64,000 nucleotides of DNA from the NCBI GenBank assembly GCA_900142905.1, contig FSRV01000002.1:2480001-2544000 (forward strand), given 5' to 3'. Position 1 is the stretch's first letter. Every line of letters begins with the position of its first letter. This document shows, piece by piece, positions 8,361-17,358 of the stretch. A model generated the notes under the pieces. That model saw only the letters and a program-made list of their open reading frames with translations, was not told the origin of the DNA and did no database searches. A program made the translations under genes and the position numbers. Source of the DNA: Burkholderia sp. GAS332 (lineage in GTDB: Bacteria > Pseudomonadota > Gammaproteobacteria > Burkholderiales > Burkholderiaceae).

Positions 8361-9245
8361 TCAAACCCTTTCCAGTTCCCTGAGCCGGGCGGCCAGCGCA
8401 TCGCCGGCACGCGTCATCGGCATGCGCAACTCGTTGCGTATCAGCCCTTGCGCAGCCAACAACGCCTTCACGGGCGCCGGATTCGGTTCGGCGAACAGCG
8501 CCTGGATCAGCGGCGCGAGCTCATGAAAAATGCGCCGTCCTTCATCGAACTGGCCCGTCGACAGCGCCCGATACAGCGCGACGAACCGTTCCGGCCGCAG
8601 ATGCGCCGAGGCCACGATCGCGCCGCTGCCGCCCAGACACAAGGTGTTGAAAATATTGATGTCTTCGCCGGTCAGCACCTGCAAGCGACCGTCGCGAATC
8701 AGCGCGAGCGTGGTGTCGAGCGACCCGGCGCAATCCTTCACCGCCTGAATCCGCGGATGCGCGGCCAACGTCAGGAGCGTATCGAGTTCGAGCCGCACAC
8801 CGGTTCGATAGGGAATGTCGTACAGCACGACGGGCTTGTCGCTCGCATCGGCAAGCGTCATGAAATGCCCGACGATGCCCGCTTGCGACGGCCGGATGTA
8901 GTACGGCGCGGCCATCAGCACACCGGCGATCGGCAGTGCGTTCAGTTGCGCGATGCGCGCCGCCATGCTCGCCGTGTGATTGCCCGACACGCCGACCAGC
9001 ACCGGCAGCGCGGGTACGTCTGCGTGGCGGGCGGCGGCTTGCGCTTCGTCGAGAATCGTCGCCAGCACGGCGTCCTGTTCGGCGTCGTCGAGCGCGGACG
9101 GCTCGCCGGTCGTGCCGAGCGCAACCAACCCGGCAATGCCCGCGTCGGCGGAGCGGCGTACCAGCGCACGCAGCGCGGCGTGATCCACCTCGCCATCGGC
9201 GAACGGCGTGATGAGCGGAACCCAGATACCCGAAAAAATAGACAT
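8361..9245 (-). CDS. dapA: 4-hydroxy-tetrahydrodipicolinate synthase (DapA family)
   Basis: A 294-aa member of the DapA/NAL class I aldolase family, usual length. The start is preceded by GAGGT. Visible motifs are GTTGEPSAL (pyruvate carboxylate-binding loop), the catalytic Tyr in LYDIPYRTG, and the Schiff-base Lys in QAVKDCAGS. DapA condenses pyruvate with aspartate semialdehyde in lysine and diaminopimelate synthesis. The Arg in IRPS and the YDIPYRTG loop favour the DapA subgroup, but family members often act on other aldehydes and the gene stands alone, so it may be a second copy. A perfect 11-bp dyad lies in its leader (9331-9361). Confidence 0.8.
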   Translation of the reverse strand: MSIFSGIWVPLITPFADGEVDHAALRALVRRSADAGIAGLVALGTTGEPSALDDAEQDAVLATILDEAQAAARHADVPALPVLVGVSGNHTASMAARIAQLNALPIAGVLMAAPYYIRPSQAGIVGHFMTLADASDKPVVLYDIPYRTGVRLELDTLLTLAAHPRIQAVKDCAGSLDTTLALIRDGRLQVLTGEDINIFNTLCLGGSGAIVASAHLRPERFVALYRALSTGQFDEGRRIFHELAPLIQALFAEPNPAPVKALLAAQGLIRNELRMPMTRAGDALAARLRELERV

Positions 9246-9330
9246 GTCTTTACCTCGATGACGACCGTATCGATTCCGATCAGTAGTGCGAGGGAGGAAA
9301 AACAGGGAATGCCGCAGAGGGCGTTGACCG

Positions 9331-9361
9331 GCTGTTCCGTCGCAACATCTGACGGAACAGC
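9331..9361. promoter_or_regulatory. 11-bp perfect dyad in dapA leader
   Basis: GCTGTTCCGTC (9331-9341) and GACGGAACAGC (9351-9361) form a perfect inverted repeat around a 9-base spacer. It lies 86-116 bases upstream of the dapA start. There is no adjacent T-run on the side that would be needed to stop transcription towards dapA, so an operator or a leader hairpin is more likely than a terminator. Confidence 0.5.
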
Positions 9362-9532
9362 GTGCTCCGGTCAGATGAGCGGCTGTTTTTTGGCTTTGGC
9401 GCTAACACTCGCGAGGTTCGCGCGTGCGGCCACGACGCTCGCAAAAGCGAGACGTGCAGTGGTTGACGGGCGGAGTCGGAGCGTTTGGCCGGAATGCATG
9501 ACACGCAGTGTAACCGCGTCCGGCCCAGGTTT

Positions 9533-9584
9533 GCAAAGCGGGTTGGCAAAGCGGGTTAGCCAAACGGGTTGGCCAAACTCGCAA
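9533..9584 (+). repeat. four 13-bp tandem repeats upstream of ATCase promoter
   Basis: Consecutive 13-mers: GCAAAGCGGGTTG (9533), GCAAAGCGGGTTA (9546), GCCAAACGGGTTG (9559) and a degenerate GCCAAACTCGCAA (9572). The array ends six bases before the predicted -35 hexamer. Spacing and position are those of an operator array or activator-binding sites. Confidence 0.8.
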
Positions 9585-9590
9585 AATTGC

Positions 9591-9618
9591 TTGACTTCTG
9601 CGGCAGGAAAACTAATAT
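9591..9618 (+). promoter_or_regulatory. predicted sigma-70 promoter of HTH-ATCase gene
   Basis: TTGACT (9591-9596), a 16-base spacer and TAATAT (9613-9618) form the best sigma-70 match seen in the window. It lies about 50 bases before the ATG at 9669 and directly after the 13-bp repeat array. Confidence 0.7.
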
Positions 9619-9668
9619 ACGCACCGCGTACATATCCGGTACGCAACCCATTCCCGACAGGTGCCCGA

Positions 9669-10961
9669 ATGAGCGTCCCGCAACAAGCCTTCCTACGCGA
9701 TGCGATGCGTCGCCTGAACATGACCCGCGAAACGTTCGCGAGCCGTATCGGCGTATCGCGCCGTGCGCTCGACACATGGCTGCTGCCGGACGATTCGCAG
9801 GAATCGCGGGCCATGCCGGAGATCGTCGAGCGTTTCGTGTCGGAAATCGTGGTGCACGGCGAACCGGGCGAAAAGTATACGCAAAGCGTAGACTCGCAGT
9901 CGCTTGCCAGCCAGATGCTATTTGAAGGCAAGCCACAGTTGCTGTCGGTCGATCAGTTCTCGCGTGACTCGGTCGAGGCGCTGTTTCGCGTGGCCGACAT
10001 CATGCAGCCGATCGCGCGGCGCCGGAAAATCTCCCGCGTGCTCGAAGGCGCGGTGCTCGGCAACCTGTTTTTCGAGGCCAGCACGCGGACTCGCGTGAGC
10101 TTCGGCGCGGCATTCTGCCGGCTCGGCGGCTCGGTGTGCGACACCACCGGCTTCACGTTTTCGTCGATGGCCAAGGGCGAGTCGATCTACGACACCAGCC
10201 GCGTGATGAGCGGCTATGTGGATGCACTGGTGATCCGTCATCCGGAACAAGGCTCGGTGGCCGAATTCGCACGCGCCACCAACGTGCCGGTGATCAACGG
10301 CGGCGACGGCCCGGGCGAGCATCCGAGCCAGGCGCTGCTCGACCTGTACACGATCCAGCGCGAGTTCTCGCGGCTGGGCAAGATCGTCGACGGTGCGCAT
10401 ATCGCGCTGGTCGGCGACCTGAAATATGGCCGCACGGTGCATTCGCTGGTCAAGCTGCTGGCGCTGTATCGCGGCATCAAGTTCACGCTGATCTCGCCGC
10501 CCATGCTCGAAATGCCGAGCTACATCATCGAGCAGATTTCGCGCAACGACCACGTGATCGAACAGACCCACGATCTGACCGCCGGGCTGCGCGGCGCGGA
10601 TGTGGTGTACGCCACGCGCATCCAGAAAGAGCGCTTCACCGACGAGTCGTTCGAAGGCTACACACCGGATTTCCAGATCAATCAGGCGCTGATGGACAGC
10701 GTGTGCGGCGCCGATACGCTGATCATGCACCCGTTGCCGCGCGACAGCCGGCCGGGCGCGAACGATCTGAGCGTCGATCTGAATCACGATCCGCGTCTCG
10801 CGATTTTCCGGCAAACCGATAACGGCATCCCGGTGCGGATGGCGATTTTCGCGGTGCTGCTAGGGGTGGAAAAGCTGGTCCAGCATTCGATGCGTGATGC
10901 CGCGTGGCGCCCGCCTGCTTATCTCGGCCCGGACGATGCGGTGTTTCACGGCATCGACTGA
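9669..10961 (+). CDS. pyrB: aspartate carbamoyltransferase with N-terminal HTH-like domain
   Basis: A 430-aa protein, about 110 residues longer than ordinary PyrB. Residues about 10-75 resemble a phage-repressor-type helix-turn-helix (RETFASRIGVSRRALDTWL). The catalytic part begins near residue 90: carbamoyl-phosphate loop STRTRVSF, HPSQALLDLY, the aspartate-transcarbamoylase motif GDLKYGRTVHSL and HPLPRD. The enzyme joins carbamoyl phosphate and aspartate, the first committed pyrimidine step. The start at 9669 follows a good promoter; the much longer open frame upstream is an artefact. Burkholderia usually also carry a conventional pyrB with pyrR/pyrC, so this could be a second, possibly self-regulating enzyme. 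The HTH function is inferred. Confidence 0.88.
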   Translation: MSVPQQAFLRDAMRRLNMTRETFASRIGVSRRALDTWLLPDDSQESRAMPEIVERFVSEIVVHGEPGEKYTQSVDSQSLASQMLFEGKPQLLSVDQFSRDSVEALFRVADIMQPIARRRKISRVLEGAVLGNLFFEASTRTRVSFGAAFCRLGGSVCDTTGFTFSSMAKGESIYDTSRVMSGYVDALVIRHPEQGSVAEFARATNVPVINGGDGPGEHPSQALLDLYTIQREFSRLGKIVDGAHIALVGDLKYGRTVHSLVKLLALYRGIKFTLISPPMLEMPSYIIEQISRNDHVIEQTHDLTAGLRGADVVYATRIQKERFTDESFEGYTPDFQINQALMDSVCGADTLIMHPLPRDSRPGANDLSVDLNHDPRLAIFRQTDNGIPVRMAIFAVLLGVEKLVQHSMRDAAWRPPAYLGPDDAVFHGID

Positions 10962-10980
10962 TCAGGATTCGACGATCATT

Positions 10981-11018
10981 AAAAGACGGCCTTGCGGCTC
11001 ACCCGCAAGGCCGTTTTG
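10981..11018. terminator. rho-independent terminator after ATCase gene
   Basis: A 12-bp perfect stem, ACGGCCTTGCGG (10986-10997) with CCGCAAGGCCGT (11003-11014) around a 5-base loop. TTTT follows on the right and AAAAG precedes on the left, 20 bases after the stop codon. Confidence 0.9.
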
Positions 11019-11196
11019 GTATGCGCAACACAGAACTTCAGTCCACACCCGATTAAATCCAGACTAGACTGAGTTCGTATGCCCCCTCTTCAACCGCAAC
11101 ATCAACAGTGTCAGTCGCCGTTAAAAAGCAGTATTGCAGTGCGTCACGAATCGATCTGATTCCGGATTCACCAACATACCAACTGGACGACTCATC

Positions 11197-12663
11197 ATGG
11201 CCGACACGAGTTATATGGCGCGCAAGTCCGTCGCGGATATTGTCGCAAGCGCTGAGGGCGGCGAACGCCATCTGTCAAAGTCGCTGGGCGCGCTCAGCAT
11301 TACGGCGATGGGTATCGGCGCGATCATTGGCGCCGGCATCTTTGTTCTGACGGGCACGGCCGCCGCCCAATTTGCGGGGCCGGGCATCATTCTTTCGTTT
11401 GTCCTCGGCGGGATTGCCTGCGCCTTTGTCGGACTTTGCTACTCTGAACTGGCTGCCATGCTGCCGGTCTGCGGCAGCAGTTATACCTACACCTATGCCA
11501 CGCTCGGCGAATTATTCGCGTGGATCATCGGCTGGGATTTGATCCTCGAGTATGCGATGGGTGCGGCGACCGTTGCGGTCGGCTGGTCGGGCTACATCGT
11601 GAGCCTGTTGCGCAACGTCGGGATCAGCATTCCGCCCACCCTGGCGGCTGCGCCCGGCACCACGGTGACGCTCGCCGATGGCAGCACAGTGGCCGGTGTC
11701 GTCAATTTGCCGGCGGTCTTCATTATCGCCGTGCTGACCACCATGCTCGTGCTCGGCACCAAGGAGTCGGCGCGGCTCAATAACATCATGGTGGCGATCA
11801 AGCTGACCGTGGTGGTGGCGTTCATCGCGATCGGCGCCTTCTTTATCCATCCCGCTAACTGGCATCCGTTCATCCCGCAGAATACCGGCCAATTCGGCAA
11901 TTTCGGCGCGAGCGGCATTCTGCGCGGATCGGCCGTCGTGTTCTTCGCTTTCATTGGCTTCGATGCGGTATCCACCGCGGCCCAGGAGGCACGCAAGCCG
12001 CAAATCGACATGCCGATCGGTATTCTTGGCTCGCTGGTGATCTGCACGGTGCTCTACATTGCGGTCGCGGGCGTGCTGACCGGGCTCGTGCCGTATGCCG
12101 AGCTCAACGTCCCGGACCCGATCGCGAAAGGCGTCGATGTGATCGGCGTCACCTGGTTTTCCGTGCTCATCAAGATCGGCGCGCTGACCGGCTTGACGAC
12201 CGTGATACTCGTGCTGCTGTATGGCCAGAGCCGTATCTTCTTCACGATGTCGCAGGATGGCCTGCTGCCGCACCTGTTCGCACGCGTCCACCCGCGTCTG
12301 CAAACGCCCCATCTGAGCCAGATGATGATTGGCGCCATCGTCGCGGTTGTGGCGGCGTTCACGCCGATCAACGTGTTAGGCGAGATGGTCAGCATTGGCA
12401 CCCTGTTCGCATTCGTGCTCGTCTGCGGCGCTGTGATCTATCTACGCCGCAGCGACGCGGACGCCTCCCGGCCGTTCCGCGCGCCGGGCGTGCCGGTGAT
12501 CCCGATCCTCGGGATTCTGTTTTGCCTGCTGCTGATGGTCGGGCTGCCGCTCATCACGTGGCTACGGCTCTTCGTCTGGCTGGTGATCGGGCTCGTCATC
12601 TACGGGCTCTACGGTCGCAATCATTCGCGACTTCGCCATCCGGAGCGCGCGCCCGACTTATAG
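11197..12663 (+). CDS. APC-superfamily amino acid permease
   Basis: A 488-aa integral membrane protein with about twelve hydrophobic segments. The start at 11197 has GGACGA seven bases upstream and places a short cytoplasmic N-terminus before helix 1. The helix-1 signature IGAIIGAGIFVLTG and the helix-6 region FFAFIGFDAVSTAAQE are typical of the cationic amino acid transporter (CAT/YfnA) branch of the APC superfamily. It should import an amino acid with protons across the inner membrane. The substrate cannot be told. A terminator separates it from the ATCase gene, so it is its own unit. Confidence 0.9.
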   Translation: MADTSYMARKSVADIVASAEGGERHLSKSLGALSITAMGIGAIIGAGIFVLTGTAAAQFAGPGIILSFVLGGIACAFVGLCYSELAAMLPVCGSSYTYTYATLGELFAWIIGWDLILEYAMGAATVAVGWSGYIVSLLRNVGISIPPTLAAAPGTTVTLADGSTVAGVVNLPAVFIIAVLTTMLVLGTKESARLNNIMVAIKLTVVVAFIAIGAFFIHPANWHPFIPQNTGQFGNFGASGILRGSAVVFFAFIGFDAVSTAAQEARKPQIDMPIGILGSLVICTVLYIAVAGVLTGLVPYAELNVPDPIAKGVDVIGVTWFSVLIKIGALTGLTTVILVLLYGQSRIFFTMSQDGLLPHLFARVHPRLQTPHLSQMMIGAIVAVVAAFTPINVLGEMVSIGTLFAFVLVCGAVIYLRRSDADASRPFRAPGVPVIPILGILFCLLLMVGLPLITWLRLFVWLVIGLVIYGLYGRNHSRLRHPERAPDL

Positions 12664-12678
12664 CGCAGCGCGTCGTGC

Positions 12679-13767
12679 TCAACCCCACGCCTCGCGGGAC
12701 TTGCCTTCCACGACCGTGCATTGCAGACCCGACATACGGCCGGCCGCGTCGATTGCCGTCTCCAGTTCAGCAAACGGATACGACTTCAACTCGACGGCCT
12801 CGAGAGGAATCTGCCCCGACGCCACCATCGAAACCAGCGCGAGATAGTCAGCGCGCGTGTACATGAAGTGGCCGATCAATTCCCAATTGTTCAGCAACAT
12901 CTCCTGGTACGTAATCGGCAAGTCCACTTGCATGCTGCCCATCAGCACGAGCCGCCCGCCGCGGCGCAGGCTGCGCAATGCGGCCAGGGTTGCGTTCGCG
13001 TCGGTGGCGTGGCCGACCATGTCGAACCCGAGGTCCACGCCGCCACCGCTTGCGGCACGAATCGCCGCTGTGTCTTGCGCGACATCGCCAGTCAATACGA
13101 CCGGCACCACCCGCCCACGGCCTTGCTCGACCAACGTTTGGAGTGGCGCGAGTCGCCGGCCAAGCGCGACAACCTTGCTCGCGCCGAGCGCCAGCGCCGC
13201 GATCACAGCCGCCGAGCCGAAGTAACCGCTCGCGCCGTTGACCACCACCGTTTCGCCCGCTGACAGACGACCGCGTCGCAAACCACCGAACGGCACCGAG
13301 AATTTGCCCAGCACCGCGAGCCGGGCGGCATCGACGTCCTCCAGACCGTCCAGCGCGATCAGCGTCGAGGCCGGGAATTCGGCCATTTCGCGCAAGGTGC
13401 CATGCGGAAACTCAGCCATGAGCGCACCGCTGTCGGCGCTGATGGCGGTGAGTCCTAACAGCGCTTGCGCGGGCTCGCGCACCGTTTCGTCGGCGATCCA
13501 GTACGGATTCACGGCGACCCGCTGACCGGCGCGAAATGCCACCACGCCCTCGCCGACCGCGACGATCCGGCCAACACCATTGGTGCCGGGAGAAAACGGT
13601 CCCGGCGGGCACGCATACCCTAACTTCCCTTCCACATAGTCGCGCGTGTAACTCAACAGCGGCACCGCCTCCATCCGCACCAGCACGGCGTTCCGGCGCG
13701 GCTGCGGTTGGGTTACGTCGCGCAAGGCCAGCGGCTTGCCGGGTTCATCGAGCATCCAGGCTTTCAT
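12679..13767 (-). CDS. MDR-family NAD(P)-dependent oxidoreductase
   Basis: A 362-aa medium-chain dehydrogenase/reductase. It has a GroES-like N-terminal half (GTNGVGRIVAVGEGVVAFRAGQRVAV) and a Rossmann half with the nucleotide-binding motif VNGASGYFGSAAV at about residues 175-190. The usual catalytic-zinc Cys/His ligands and the structural four-Cys loop are absent, so it is more like the zinc-free quinone-oxidoreductase/enoyl-reductase side of the family. It is divergent from a LysR regulator with a 74-bp shared promoter region, the classic arrangement for a LysR-controlled enzyme. The substrate is unknown. Confidence 0.85.
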   Translation of the reverse strand: MKAWMLDEPGKPLALRDVTQPQPRRNAVLVRMEAVPLLSYTRDYVEGKLGYACPPGPFSPGTNGVGRIVAVGEGVVAFRAGQRVAVNPYWIADETVREPAQALLGLTAISADSGALMAEFPHGTLREMAEFPASTLIALDGLEDVDAARLAVLGKFSVPFGGLRRGRLSAGETVVVNGASGYFGSAAVIAALALGASKVVALGRRLAPLQTLVEQGRGRVVPVVLTGDVAQDTAAIRAASGGGVDLGFDMVGHATDANATLAALRSLRRGGRLVLMGSMQVDLPITYQEMLLNNWELIGHFMYTRADYLALVSMVASGQIPLEAVELKSYPFAELETAIDAAGRMSGLQCTVVEGKSREAWG

Positions 13768-13841
13768 GTTGATGGTCCTCAGTTCGTTTCGGTGGTTGAA
13801 CTATAGAAGCGCGGTACGTATTCTAGAAATCAATTACTCAT

Positions 13842-14768
13842 ATGCGACCCATCAACATGATTGATCTACGCGACATCGATTTGAATCTGCTGGTTTCGCT
13901 CGACGCGCTGCTCGCCGAGTCGAACGTCACGCGTGCGGCCGAGCGGCTGCATCTGACGCAACCGGCTGTCTCCACGCAACTCGCGCGCTTGCGGCAGATC
14001 TTCGGCGATCCGCTGCTGCTGCCCGCCGAAACCGGCCGCGGCATGACGCGCACGGCCCGGGCGCTGGAGTTGATGGCGCCACTGCATGCGGCGTTGAAGA
14101 ATCTCGAAGCGGTGGTGCGTCATCAGCCTGCCTTCGATCCCCTCAGCGACACGCGCCGCTTCGTGATCGCCGCGCACGACAACGCTACCGTCGTGCTCGG
14201 CATGCGCCTGATGGAGCGCCTGCCGACTTCTGCGGGGCCGGGTGTGCGCGTGGCGTTCGTGATCGGCGATCAGCCCACCGCCGCATCGCGGCTCGAAAGC
14301 GGTGAGATCGACCTGCTGCTGGGTTCCGACCGGATGATTCCCCCGTCGATGAAGGCCCGCAAACTCTATGACGAGCACTTCGTGTTCGTGCAGCGCAAGG
14401 GCCATCCGCGCGGCACGGCCCCGCTCGACCTCGACGCCTACTGCGCGCTCGATCACGTCCTGGTGTCGACCAGCGGCGGCAGCTTTCACGGCTTCATGGA
14501 CGAGCATCTCGACGAACTCGGCCGCGAGCGGCGCGTCGCGCTGTCGGTTCAGCACTTCACGCTGGTGCCGGAGTTGCTGTCGAAAACCGACTATGTTTCG
14601 ACCCTGCCGTCGCGCTTCGCGGCACGCTACGTCGATCAGCTCGATATCTTTGCGCTGCCGTTCGACGCGCGCGGCTTCACGTTGTACGCGGCATGGCATC
14701 CGCGCAACCAGGCCGATCCGGCGCTCGTGTGGCTGCGGGAGACGCTGGCCGAGTTGGCGGCGCAGTAA
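13842..14768 (+). CDS. LysR-family transcriptional regulator
   Basis: A 308-aa LysR protein (303 aa if the ATG at 13857 is used, which gives the typical MIDLRDIDLNLL beginning; neither start has a good ribosome-binding site). The N-terminal winged helix-turn-helix is clear (SNVTRAAERLHLTQPAVSTQLARLRQIFGDPLLL, about residues 28-62), followed by a periplasmic-binding-protein-like effector domain. It is divergent from the MDR oxidoreductase and is its likely regulator. The co-inducer is unknown. Confidence 0.92.
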   Translation: MRPINMIDLRDIDLNLLVSLDALLAESNVTRAAERLHLTQPAVSTQLARLRQIFGDPLLLPAETGRGMTRTARALELMAPLHAALKNLEAVVRHQPAFDPLSDTRRFVIAAHDNATVVLGMRLMERLPTSAGPGVRVAFVIGDQPTAASRLESGEIDLLLGSDRMIPPSMKARKLYDEHFVFVQRKGHPRGTAPLDLDAYCALDHVLVSTSGGSFHGFMDEHLDELGRERRVALSVQHFTLVPELLSKTDYVSTLPSRFAARYVDQLDIFALPFDARGFTLYAAWHPRNQADPALVWLRETLAELAAQ

Positions 14769-15101
14769 GAAGTTGCGGCGCACCGGTCCGCCCTTCGATC
14801 AGCGGGGGGCGCATCACGCGCTAACAAAACCAATCGAGCGACAAACGCACAGTTAACCCCGCCCATCCAGAAGCCGCCAACCTCATCCTTTCGCCGCCCA
14901 TCTTCGTCGATTCAGACGCCAATCCGCCGCATTACCACATTCATCTCAACGTCACATTTTGAGATTTATGATGCGAACGCTTCTCAATTACAAGCAGATT
15001 GCATAGAATGCACGTCGAAAACATTTTGTAATAAACATGGAATGCCCGGGTAAGGAACGCGTTGCGTGCCCGGTCACCAGCACTCAAGGACGGGGATAGA
15101 A
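14769..15101. other. intergenic region upstream of TonB receptor operon
   Basis: A 333-bp region notably richer in A and T than its neighbours near 14940-15050. It contains a Fur-like site, annotated separately. No gene was found. Confidence 0.6.
14972..14986 (+). promoter_or_regulatory. candidate Fur box
   Basis: TGCGAACGCTTCTCA matches 10 of 15 positions of the 7-1-7 Fur consensus TGATAATnATTATCA and resembles Fur sites of other Burkholderia siderophore receptors. It lies about 115 bases before the TonB-receptor start, in an AT-rich stretch. Confidence 0.5.
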
Positions 15102-17351
15102 ATGAAGTTGCGGTCCGACGAACCGAAGCTCGGCAAAATCAGCACGACGCTGTGCAGCATGTTGGCGGCCGGCCCCGCCCTCGCACAGGGCGCGCCCGAC
15201 ATGGCGCCGTCCAACAAGGAAAGCCAGCTCGCGCCAATCGCTGTGCAAGGCCAGACGGACGACGGCTTCAAGACCGACCACTCGGCCTCGGTCAAATTCA
15301 CCGCGCCGCTGGTCGATACGCCGAAATCCGTGACCGTGATTCCGCAGGAGTTGATCAGAAGCACGGGCGCCTCGACGCTGACCGAAGCGCTGCGCACGGT
15401 GCCGGGCATCACCTTCGGTGCCGGCGAAGGCGGCAATCCCCTCGGCGACCGGCCGTTCATTCGCGGCTACGACGCGCAGGGCAGCACCTTCGTCGACGGC
15501 ATGCGCGACATCGGCGCGACCACTCGTGAAGTGTTCAATATCGAAAGCGTCGAAGTGACGAAGGGTTCGGACGGCGCCTACGGCGGCCGCGGCGGCGCGG
15601 GCGGCAGCATCAACCTGATCACCAAGACGCCGCATCTGGGCAATTCCGCCGACGGCAGCGCGGGTCTCGGCACCGACCGTTATCGCCGCTTCACCGCGGA
15701 CGGCAACTGGCAAATGGCCGATCACGCCGCGTTCCGGCTGAACGTGATGAGCCACAACAACGACGTGGCCGGCCGCGACGCGGTCAACAACGAGCGCTGG
15801 GGCATCGCGCCGTCGTTCACTTACGGTCTCGGCACGCCGACCCGCGTCACGGCGAGCTACTACCATCTCACGACCGACGACCTGCCCGACGGCGGTATTC
15901 CGTACTTCTACACAACCACCAACAAGCCGGCCAACGTCGACACGATCTATCCGGCGAACGTGGACCGTCATAACTTTTACGGCTTGATCGACCGCGATTT
16001 CCGCAAGACGACTTCGGACGTCGGCACGGTGCGCATCGAACACGACATCAACAGCAACCTGACGATCCGCAACACCACGCGTTATACGAAGTCCACTCAG
16101 GACTACATCTGGACGCAGCCGGACGACAGCCAGGGCAACGTCGTCAACGGCATGGTGTGGCGCCGCGCGAATACGCGCGCCAGCGACGTCTACAGCCTCG
16201 CGAACCAGACCGAACTGTTCGGCGAGTTCAAGACCGGCTTCCTGAAGCACAGCTTCACCACCGGCCTCGAACTCTCGCGCGAATCCAGCGTGAACGACAC
16301 GTACACCGTGGCTGCGGCCACCGGTGCGATCTGCAAGACCAAGGGTATCGGTGCGGCGTCCGGCTATAACTGCACGAGCCTGTGGTCGCCGAATCCGAAC
16401 GATCCATGGGCCGGCTCGGTCAAGCAGGCAAACGATCCGACCCAGCAGCGCACCACCACCAAATCGCTGTATGCGTTCGATACGATCGAACTCACCAAGC
16501 GCTGGCAGGCCAACGTCGGCTTGCGCGTCGACGATTACTCGACCGATCTCCGCAACACAGTCGCCAACGGCGGCAAGAGCACGTCGCGCGACGACACGCT
16601 GTTCAACTACCAGTTCGGCCTCGTCTTCAAACCGGCTTCCAATGGCAGCGTGTATGCGTCGATCGCGACCTCGTCGACGCCGGCCGGCGCCCTGCTCGGT
16701 CAGGGCAGCGAGACGCAATCGTTGACGCCGGGCCGCGGCGGCGTCGGTGCGAACGCGGATCAACTCGCCCCGGAAAAGAATCGCAGCATCGAACTCGGCA
16801 CCAAGTGGAATGTGCTGAACAACCAGCTCTCGCTGACGGGCGCGCTGTTCCAGATCGATACGACCAATGCACGCGTCACGCTGCCGAACAACGAATACGC
16901 GATGGTCGGCAACAAGCGCGTGCAAGGTTTCGAATTCGGTGTGGCCGGTAAGTTGACCAACAAGTGGCAAGTGTTCGGCGGCTACACGTACATGAAGAGC
17001 CAGTTGCGCGACAACGGCAAGACCACGTCGGATAACGGCCACCAGTTCCCGAACACGCCGAAGAACAGCATCAGCCTGTGGACCAACTACGACGTCCTGC
17101 CGAAGTTCACGATCGGCGGCGGTGCGTTCTACATGTCGCAGGTGTACGGCGACACGGCGAATCTGCGCGCAGTACCGTCGTACTGGCGCTTCGACGGCAT
17201 GGCGATGTACCGGATCAACAAGAAGGTCGACCTGCAACTGAACGTGCAGAACATCTTCAACCGGACGTATTACGACCAGGCCTATCCGGCGCACTATGCG
17301 TCGATCGCGGCCGGCCGCTCCGCCTTCCTGACGCTCAATGCGCACTACTAA
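15102..17351 (+). CDS. TonB-dependent siderophore receptor (Fiu-like)
   Basis: A 749-aa outer-membrane receptor. The start at 15102 follows a purine-rich GGGGATAGA stretch. A short signal region ends near ALAQG. The plug domain shows SVTVIPQELIRSTGASTLTEALRTVPG and FIRGYDAQGSTFVDGMRD. A 22-strand barrel follows and ends in a C-terminal aromatic residue (AHY), as required for barrel insertion. Sequence features and the following PiuC-type gene point to a catecholate siderophore receptor like Fiu. The gene heads an operon with a Sel1 protein and a dioxygenase, behind a Fur-like box, so iron-repressed expression is likely. Confidence 0.9.
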   Translation: MKLRSDEPKLGKISTTLCSMLAAGPALAQGAPDMAPSNKESQLAPIAVQGQTDDGFKTDHSASVKFTAPLVDTPKSVTVIPQELIRSTGASTLTEALRTVPGITFGAGEGGNPLGDRPFIRGYDAQGSTFVDGMRDIGATTREVFNIESVEVTKGSDGAYGGRGGAGGSINLITKTPHLGNSADGSAGLGTDRYRRFTADGNWQMADHAAFRLNVMSHNNDVAGRDAVNNERWGIAPSFTYGLGTPTRVTASYYHLTTDDLPDGGIPYFYTTTNKPANVDTIYPANVDRHNFYGLIDRDFRKTTSDVGTVRIEHDINSNLTIRNTTRYTKSTQDYIWTQPDDSQGNVVNGMVWRRANTRASDVYSLANQTELFGEFKTGFLKHSFTTGLELSRESSVNDTYTVAAATGAICKTKGIGAASGYNCTSLWSPNPNDPWAGSVKQANDPTQQRTTTKSLYAFDTIELTKRWQANVGLRVDDYSTDLRNTVANGGKSTSRDDTLFNYQFGLVFKPASNGSVYASIATSSTPAGALLGQGSETQSLTPGRGGVGANADQLAPEKNRSIELGTKWNVLNNQLSLTGALFQIDTTNARVTLPNNEYAMVGNKRVQGFEFGVAGKLTNKWQVFGGYTYMKSQLRDNGKTTSDNGHQFPNTPKNSISLWTNYDVLPKFTIGGGAFYMSQVYGDTANLRAVPSYWRFDGMAMYRINKKVDLQLNVQNIFNRTYYDQAYPAHYASIAAGRSAFLTLNAHY

Positions 17352-17358
17352 GCACGGC

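Larger units (their letters stand above)
9246..9668. other. divergent dapA/ATCase control region
   Basis: A 423-bp gap between two divergent genes. It contains the 11-bp dyad, an array of 13-bp repeats and a strong predicted promoter for the ATCase gene, annotated separately. No further gene was found. Confidence 0.7.

Noticed and set aside
7716..9668. Long N-terminal extension in frame with the ATCase gene
   Set aside because: It crosses the antisense of dapA and the heptamer tract. A strong promoter and the natural start lie at 9591-9669.
11053..11271. Leftward 72-codon frame before the permease gene
   Set aside because: Overlaps the permease start and its ribosome-binding site; no supporting features.
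13821..13828. TTCTAGAA palindrome as a LysR operator
   Set aside because: Too short and does not fit T-N11-A; there is no second site to support it.
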